Shown here: one piece after another, positions 4,487 through 8,003 of the stretch | How positions within the stretch are numbered: the first letter of the stretch is position 1 | How the letters are laid out: each line of letters opens with the position of its first letter | NCBI GenBank assembly: GCA_026984895.1 | Contig: JALSRF010000429.1 | Coordinates: 1-8,003 of the forward strand | Source of the DNA: Paracoccaceae bacterium | GTDB lineage: Bacteria; Pseudomonadota; Alphaproteobacteria; Rhodobacterales; Rhodobacteraceae | Reading direction: 5' to 3' | Length of the DNA stretch: 8,003 bases | Notes under the pieces: model-generated | What the model saw: the letters and a program-made list of their open reading frames with translations, nothing else | What the model was told of the DNA's origin: nothing | Databases searched by the model: none | Position numbers and translations under genes: made by a program

Positions 4487-5485
4487 ATGGCCTCGTTCCG
4501 CCTTTCCATGGCCCTTGAAAGCGGCGCTGTCACGCTTCCCGGTACCGGGCGCATTGCCCTGTTTCGCCCGCGCGCGACACATGATCTTTCGGCCCTGCCC
4601 GTCCCGCGTCTTGACGCCATACAGGGGTTCTTCCCCGAGCACCGCGCCCTTGTCCGCGCCGGCATCCGGACATTGCTGGCCCCCGACCGGGATGCCCGTT
4701 ACAGCGCAGCGGTGGTGTTCTTGCCCCGCGCCAGGGACGAGGCCCAGGCCCTGGTTGCCCGGGCCCGGGACATTGCCGGGCAGGTGATCGTGGACGGGCA
4801 GAAAACCGATGGCGTAGACAGCATGCTCAAGGCCATCCGCAGGAACGGCGCCCAACCGGGCGAGGTCTGGTCCAAGGCGCATGGCAAGGTCTTTTCCTTC
4901 ACCGGCGGCAGTTTCGAACACTGGAAAACGCCCGATCTGCGCGCAATCGGCGGCGGGTTCGTGACCGCTCCGGGCGTGTTCTCGGCCGATGCGCCCGATC
5001 CGGGATCGCAGGCGTTGATCGCGGCGCTGCCAGCCGGTCTGCGCGGCCGAATCTGCGATCTGGGCGCGGGTTGGGGTTTTCTTGCGGCCCAGGTCCTGAA
5101 GCACCACCCCGGTGTGCAGGAATGCCATCTTGTCGAAGCCGAGCATCGCGCGCTGGAATGCGCGCGGCGCAACGTGGCCGACCCGCGGGCGCATTTTCAC
5201 TGGGCCGACGCGCTGGATTTTCGACCGGGGCCGACATTCGACCATGTGGTGACCAATCCGCCCTTTCACACCGGCCGCGCCGCCGACCCGGGGCTCGGGC
5301 GTGGCTTCATTGCCGCGGCACCAGGGCTGCTGCGGGCGAATGGGACGCTCTGGCTGGTGGCCAACCGGCATTTGCCTTATGAACAGAACCTGTCCGAAGC
5401 ATTTGCCGAGGTTGCCGAGGTTGCCGGGGACAGGGCATTCAAGGTATTCCGGGCCCGCAGGCCCCGCCAAAGGCGCACCGGCTGA
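4487..5485 (+). CDS. RsmC-like class I SAM-dependent methyltransferase
   Basis: The 332-residue protein has the two-part architecture of the RsmC/RlmG group (COG2813), which methylate guanine N2 in ribosomal RNA; E. coli RsmC (343 aa) acts at G1207 of 16S rRNA. The N-terminal half (about 1-155) is the degenerate, non-catalytic domain. The C-terminal half begins at the conserved PGVFS (162-166), then motif I CDLGAGWGFLA (190-200, SAM binding) and motif IV NPPFH (257-261), the signature of amino-group methyltransferases. The ATG at 4487 is 11 bases after clpS. An upstream in-frame ATG at 4454 lies inside clpS and is less likely. The only nearby Shine-Dalgarno sequence, AAAAGGA, is distant, so translational coupling to clpS is plausible. 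The exact target is not determinable from sequence alone. A 9-bp in-frame triplication near the end encodes FAEVAEVAG. Confidence 0.88.
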   Translation: MASFRLSMALESGAVTLPGTGRIALFRPRATHDLSALPVPRLDAIQGFFPEHRALVRAGIRTLLAPDRDARYSAAVVFLPRARDEAQALVARARDIAGQVIVDGQKTDGVDSMLKAIRRNGAQPGEVWSKAHGKVFSFTGGSFEHWKTPDLRAIGGGFVTAPGVFSADAPDPGSQALIAALPAGLRGRICDLGAGWGFLAAQVLKHHPGVQECHLVEAEHRALECARRNVADPRAHFHWADALDFRPGPTFDHVVTNPPFHTGRAADPGLGRGFIAAAPGLLRANGTLWLVANRHLPYEQNLSEAFAEVAEVAGDRAFKVFRARRPRQRRTG

Positions 5486-5493
5486 GCGCCGGT
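5477..5493 (+). terminator. Hairpin over the methyltransferase stop codon
   Basis: ACCGGC (5477-5482) and GCCGGT (5488-5493) are perfect complements around TGAGC, so the stop codon sits in the loop. There is no T-run, and the SDR gene starts only 49 bases after the stop. Attenuation or mRNA processing between the two genes is as likely as termination. Confidence 0.25.
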
Positions 5494-5534
5494 CGCATCA
5501 CCGCCCGCAAGGGGCCGAACAAGCAGGGAAACAC

Positions 5535-6347
5535 ATGTCATTTTCCATTTCCGGCAAAACCGCCATCGTCACGGGCGCAGCAAACGGGATCGGCCTTGCC
5601 ATTGCGCGCCATTTCGCAGCCCAGGGGGCGAACGTGATGCTGGCCGACATGGACGAGGAACGCCTTGCCGACGAACTTGGCGGGCCGGGCTCTGCCGAGG
5701 ACGGCAACATGCGCCGTTTCGCTGGCGATCTGCGCGAAAAGCTGACCCAGGCAAACCTGCTGTCAGCGACCATCGACGCCTTCGAGCGCGTGGACATCCT
5801 CGTCAATGCCAGCCGCCAGGTGGTCAGGAGCGATCCGCTGGATGCCGACGACACGTCGCTGGAACTGCTTGTCGAACAGAACCTTCTGGCCGGCTACAGA
5901 CTGTCGCAGATGGTTGCACGCAAGATGATTTCACAGGCCGAGGAAGACGGGCGGGGAGAAGGCGCGGCGGGCACCATCGTCAACCTCTCCTCGATCGCAG
6001 CGGCGCGGGTGCATCCGGCGCTTCTGGGCTATTCCGTCAGCACGGCCGCGCTCAATCAGCTGACCCGCGCACTTGCGGTTGCCCTTGCGCCTCACCGAAT
6101 CCGGGTGAACGCGCTCGCCTTCGGCAGCGTGATGAGCGAGAGCCTGCGTGAGGCGCTGGCCGGAAGCGAGACCGAGCGCGAGGATATCGTCTCGCATACG
6201 CCGCTGGAACGCATCGCCACGGCTCAGGAACTGGCGGAATCGGTGCAGTTCCTGGCCTCGGAAGCGGCCGGGTTCATTACCGGACAGATCCTCGTTGCCG
6301 ACGGCGGGCGATCACTGCTGGATGCCGTCAGCACGCCGGCCCACTGA
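5535..6347 (+). CDS. Short-chain dehydrogenase/reductase homologue with non-canonical active site
   Basis: The 270-residue protein has the Rossmann fold of classical SDRs. The N-terminal TGAANGIG (13-20) is a good nucleotide-binding loop, followed by AD (37-38) after beta-2, which suggests NAD(H) rather than NADP(H). The usual NNAG is replaced by NASR (91-94). The catalytic serine is retained in NLSSIAA (150-156). The YxxxK pair reads Y166-S-V-S-T170, so the catalytic lysine is threonine, and the PG after beta-6 is FG (196-197). The C-terminal ELAESVQFLASEAAGFITGQILVADGG block (232-258) is typical of the family. ATG 5535 has AGGGA five bases upstream. It is third in line after clpS and the methyltransferase. 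The fold is secure. The substrate is unknown, and ordinary dehydrogenase activity is doubtful without Lys170. Confidence 0.92.
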   Translation: MSFSISGKTAIVTGAANGIGLAIARHFAAQGANVMLADMDEERLADELGGPGSAEDGNMRRFAGDLREKLTQANLLSATIDAFERVDILVNASRQVVRSDPLDADDTSLELLVEQNLLAGYRLSQMVARKMISQAEEDGRGEGAAGTIVNLSSIAAARVHPALLGYSVSTAALNQLTRALAVALAPHRIRVNALAFGSVMSESLREALAGSETEREDIVSHTPLERIATAQELAESVQFLASEAAGFITGQILVADGGRSLLDAVSTPAH

Positions 6348-6349
6348 AC

Positions 6350-6368
6350 AGGGGGCTGTGCGCCCCCT
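6350..6368 (+). terminator. Terminator-like hairpin after the SDR gene
   Basis: AGGGGGC (6350-6356) and GCCCCCT (6362-6368) form a perfect 7-bp GC-rich stem with a TGTGC loop, starting three bases after the stop codon. The following CTTCG is only weakly T-rich. It is the best terminator candidate for the clpS-methyltransferase-SDR unit. Confidence 0.6.
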
Positions 6369-6393
6369 CTTCGCTGCGCGAATTCACCCCGCA

Positions 6394-6465
6394 GGATATT
6401 TCGAGACAGAAGAAAACGGGCCCCGGGAACGAGAATCGCGCGGCTTCTTCTGTCCGGAAATATCC
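6394..6465. repeat. Imperfect inverted repeat with 21-bp arms between converging genes
   Basis: The arms are 6394-6414 (GGATATTTC, then GACAGAAGAA) and 6445-6465 (TTCTTCTGTC, then GAAATATCC). They pair at 19 of 21 positions, with only the two middle bases differing, and enclose a 30-base GC-rich loop containing GGGCCCCGGG. It ends 30 bases past the ABC gene's stop codon. It could serve as a terminator or 3'-end stabiliser for the ABC transcript. From memory, similar GGATATTT...AGAAGAA strings occur between genes in Rhodobacteraceae, so it may be a dispersed REP-like element; that needs a genome search. Confidence 0.7.
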
Positions 6466-6494
6466 CCGCCGGAGGCATTGAATCCCCAACCCGT

Positions 6495-8003
6495 TCAACG
6501 GGTGAACGCGGCCTGCATCAGCGTGCGTGTATATGGGGAGCGCGGATTGGCGAAGATCGCCTCTACCGGGCCGGTTTCAACGATATCGCCGCGCTGCATG
6601 ACAATGACCCGGTGCGAGAGCGCGCGCACCACCTTCAGATCGTGGCTGATGAACAGATAGGCCAGACGGTGGCGGGCCTGAAGCGCGCGCAACAGGTCGA
6701 TGATCTGGACCTGCACCGTCATGTCCAGTGCCGAGGTCGGCTCGTCAAGAACCACCAGACGCGGGCGCAGGATCATCGCGCGCGCGATGGCAATGCGCTG
6801 GCACTGGCCGCCGGAAAACTCGTGCGGATAGCGGTGCATGGTGGCCGGATCCATCCCGACCTCCTCCATGATCTCGGCCACCATGTCACGCCGGTCGCGG
6901 CCGGGGTCGATGGCATGCACGCTCAGCCCCTCGGCAATGACCTCTTCGCAGGTCATGCGCGGCGAGAGCGAGCCGAAGGGATCCTGAAACACGATCTGCA
7001 TGTGCCGGCGCAGCGGGCGCAACTTGCGGGTTTTCCAGCCCTGAATGTCCTGCCCTTCGAAAAGGATCGGCCCCCGGGACGAGATCAGCCGCATCATCGC
7101 CAGGGCCAGCGTGGTCTTGCCCGAACCGCTTTCGCCGACGATGCCCACGGTCTCGCCCTCGTGCACCGCTAGCGTCGCCGCGTTCACCGCCTTGACGTGA
7201 CCGACGGTGCGTTTCAGCAAACCGCGCTGGATCGGGAACCAGATACGCAGATCCCTGGTGCTGACCACCTCGCGCGCGCCTTCGGGCACCGGCTCGGGGT
7301 TGCCGGTGGCCTCGGCCGAAAGCAGCTTGCGCGTGTAGGGGTGCCCTGGCTTTTCGAAAATGGTTTCCGTCGGTCCCTGTTCGACGATCTCGCCGTCGCA
7401 CATCACGCAGACCCTGTCGGCGATGCGCCGCACGATGCCCAGGTCGTGGGTGATGAACAGCATCGACATGTTCTCGGCCTTCTTCAGTTCGGCGAGGAGA
7501 TCCAGTATCTGCGCCTGTATGGTCACATCCAGCGCCGTGGTCGGTTCGTCGGCGATCAGCAGCTCGGGGCCGTTGGCCAGCGCCATGGCGATCATCACCC
7601 TCTGGCGCTGCCCACCCGAAAGCTGATGCGGATAGGCACCCAGCCGGGTTCGGGGGGCGTCGATCCCGACCTTTTCCAGAAGCTCGATGATCCGCGCCCG
7701 CGCCCGGGCACCGCTCAGCCCCTGGTGCAGCGACAGGCTTTCGGCCAGTTGTTTTTCCAGCGTGTGCAGCGGGTTGAGCGAGGTCATCGGTTCCTGAAAG
7801 ATGAACGAAATGTCGTTGCCACGCACCTGCATCAGCCGCTTTTCGGAGGCCCCGATCAACTCGTCCCCGCGGTAGACGACCGAGCCGGCCACCTCGGCAC
7901 TGTCGCCCAGCAGCGACACCGTGGAAAGCGCCGTCACCGACTTGCCCGAGCCGCTTTCGCCCACCAGCGCCACGGTTTCGCCCTTGCCCACGTCGAAGGA
8001 CAC
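6495..8003 (-). CDS. yejF: Peptide ABC transporter, double ATP-binding subunit (YejF type), 5' end missing
   Basis: This subunit powers uptake of oligopeptides through a binding-protein-dependent ABC importer at the inner membrane. Two complete ATPase domains are fused. Domain 1 has Walker A GESGSGKS (15-22), Q-loop Gln70, signature LSGGQ (128-132), Walker B LLIADEP (148-154) and switch His186. Domain 2 has Walker A GESGSGKT (290-297), Gln340, signature FSGGQ (396-400), LVVLDEP (416-422) and His454. After each domain lies the oligopeptide-family tail (HPYTRKLL and SPYTRTLM). Sequences such as NPLHTLEKQL and FPIQRGLLKR match E. coli YejF (529 aa) closely by memory, so about 30 N-terminal residues lie beyond the edge and the terminal GTG is internal. 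One oddity is Cys401 directly after FSGGQ, where Arg is usual. Permease and binding-protein genes would be expected upstream, off the window. GsiA/DppDF-type fusions are the alternative. Confidence 0.93.
   Translation of the reverse strand: MSFDVGKGETVALVGESGSGKSVTALSTVSLLGDSAEVAGSVVYRGDELIGASEKRLMQVRGNDISFIFQEPMTSLNPLHTLEKQLAESLSLHQGLSGARARARIIELLEKVGIDAPRTRLGAYPHQLSGGQRQRVMIAMALANGPELLIADEPTTALDVTIQAQILDLLAELKKAENMSMLFITHDLGIVRRIADRVCVMCDGEIVEQGPTETIFEKPGHPYTRKLLSAEATGNPEPVPEGAREVVSTRDLRIWFPIQRGLLKRTVGHVKAVNAATLAVHEGETVGIVGESGSGKTTLALAMMRLISSRGPILFEGQDIQGWKTRKLRPLRRHMQIVFQDPFGSLSPRMTCEEVIAEGLSVHAIDPGRDRRDMVAEIMEEVGMDPATMHRYPHEFSGGQCQRIAIARAMILRPRLVVLDEPTSALDMTVQVQIIDLLRALQARHRLAYLFISHDLKVVRALSHRVIVMQRGDIVETGPVEAIFANPRSPYTRTLMQAAFTR

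Noticed and set aside
4385..5470. 361-codon - strand frame opposite clpS and the methyltransferase
   Set aside because: It mirrors the methyltransferase gene, whose motifs are clear on the + strand; the antisense translation has no recognisable domain or ribosome-binding site.
5301..5534. N-terminal extension of the SDR protein by 77 residues
   Set aside because: The extension overlaps the end of the methyltransferase gene in another frame. The ATG at 5535 has a proper Shine-Dalgarno sequence and gives the standard SDR N-terminus.

Overview
The window is high-GC DNA whose gene content and protein sequences fit an alphaproteobacterium of the Rhodobacterales (Rhodobacteraceae/Roseobacter group). 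This placement rests on protein resemblance from memory, not on a database search. It looks like chromosomal core DNA. I see no phage genes, transposases, CRISPR arrays, tRNAs or rRNAs.

Layout. At the left edge is the C-terminal end of an FMN-dependent alpha-hydroxy-acid (L-lactate type) dehydrogenase on the + strand. A roughly 400-base non-coding stretch follows, with several kinds of short tandem repeat. Next comes hemF (aerobic coproporphyrinogen III oxidase, - strand), divergent from a small cysteine-rich lipoprotein gene (+). The gap between these two holds a 10-bp tandem repeat and a perfect GTTATC-C-GATAAC palindrome. The lipoprotein gene converges on a PBP5-type D-alanyl-D-alanine carboxypeptidase with a C-terminal SPOR domain (-). 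Between the carboxypeptidase and clpS lies what appears to be the decayed start of a HAD-family hydrolase gene (-).

On the + strand, clpS (N-end-rule adaptor of ClpAP), an RsmC-like methyltransferase and a short-chain dehydrogenase/reductase (SDR) homologue are spaced 11 and 49 bases apart and probably form one transcription unit. It ends at a hairpin and converges on a YejF-type double-ATPase subunit of a peptide ABC transporter (-), which runs off the right edge. The convergent gap contains an imperfect inverted repeat with 21-bp arms, possibly a dispersed palindromic element.

Most of the window is ordinary housekeeping: lactate oxidation, haem synthesis, cell-wall trimming, proteolysis, RNA modification and peptide uptake. 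No dramatic new system is visible. The observations most worth checking are the SDR homologue that has lost the catalytic lysine and other hallmark residues, the HAD-hydrolase remnant, the inverted repeat before the ABC gene, and the repeat/G-quadruplex tract near the left edge.
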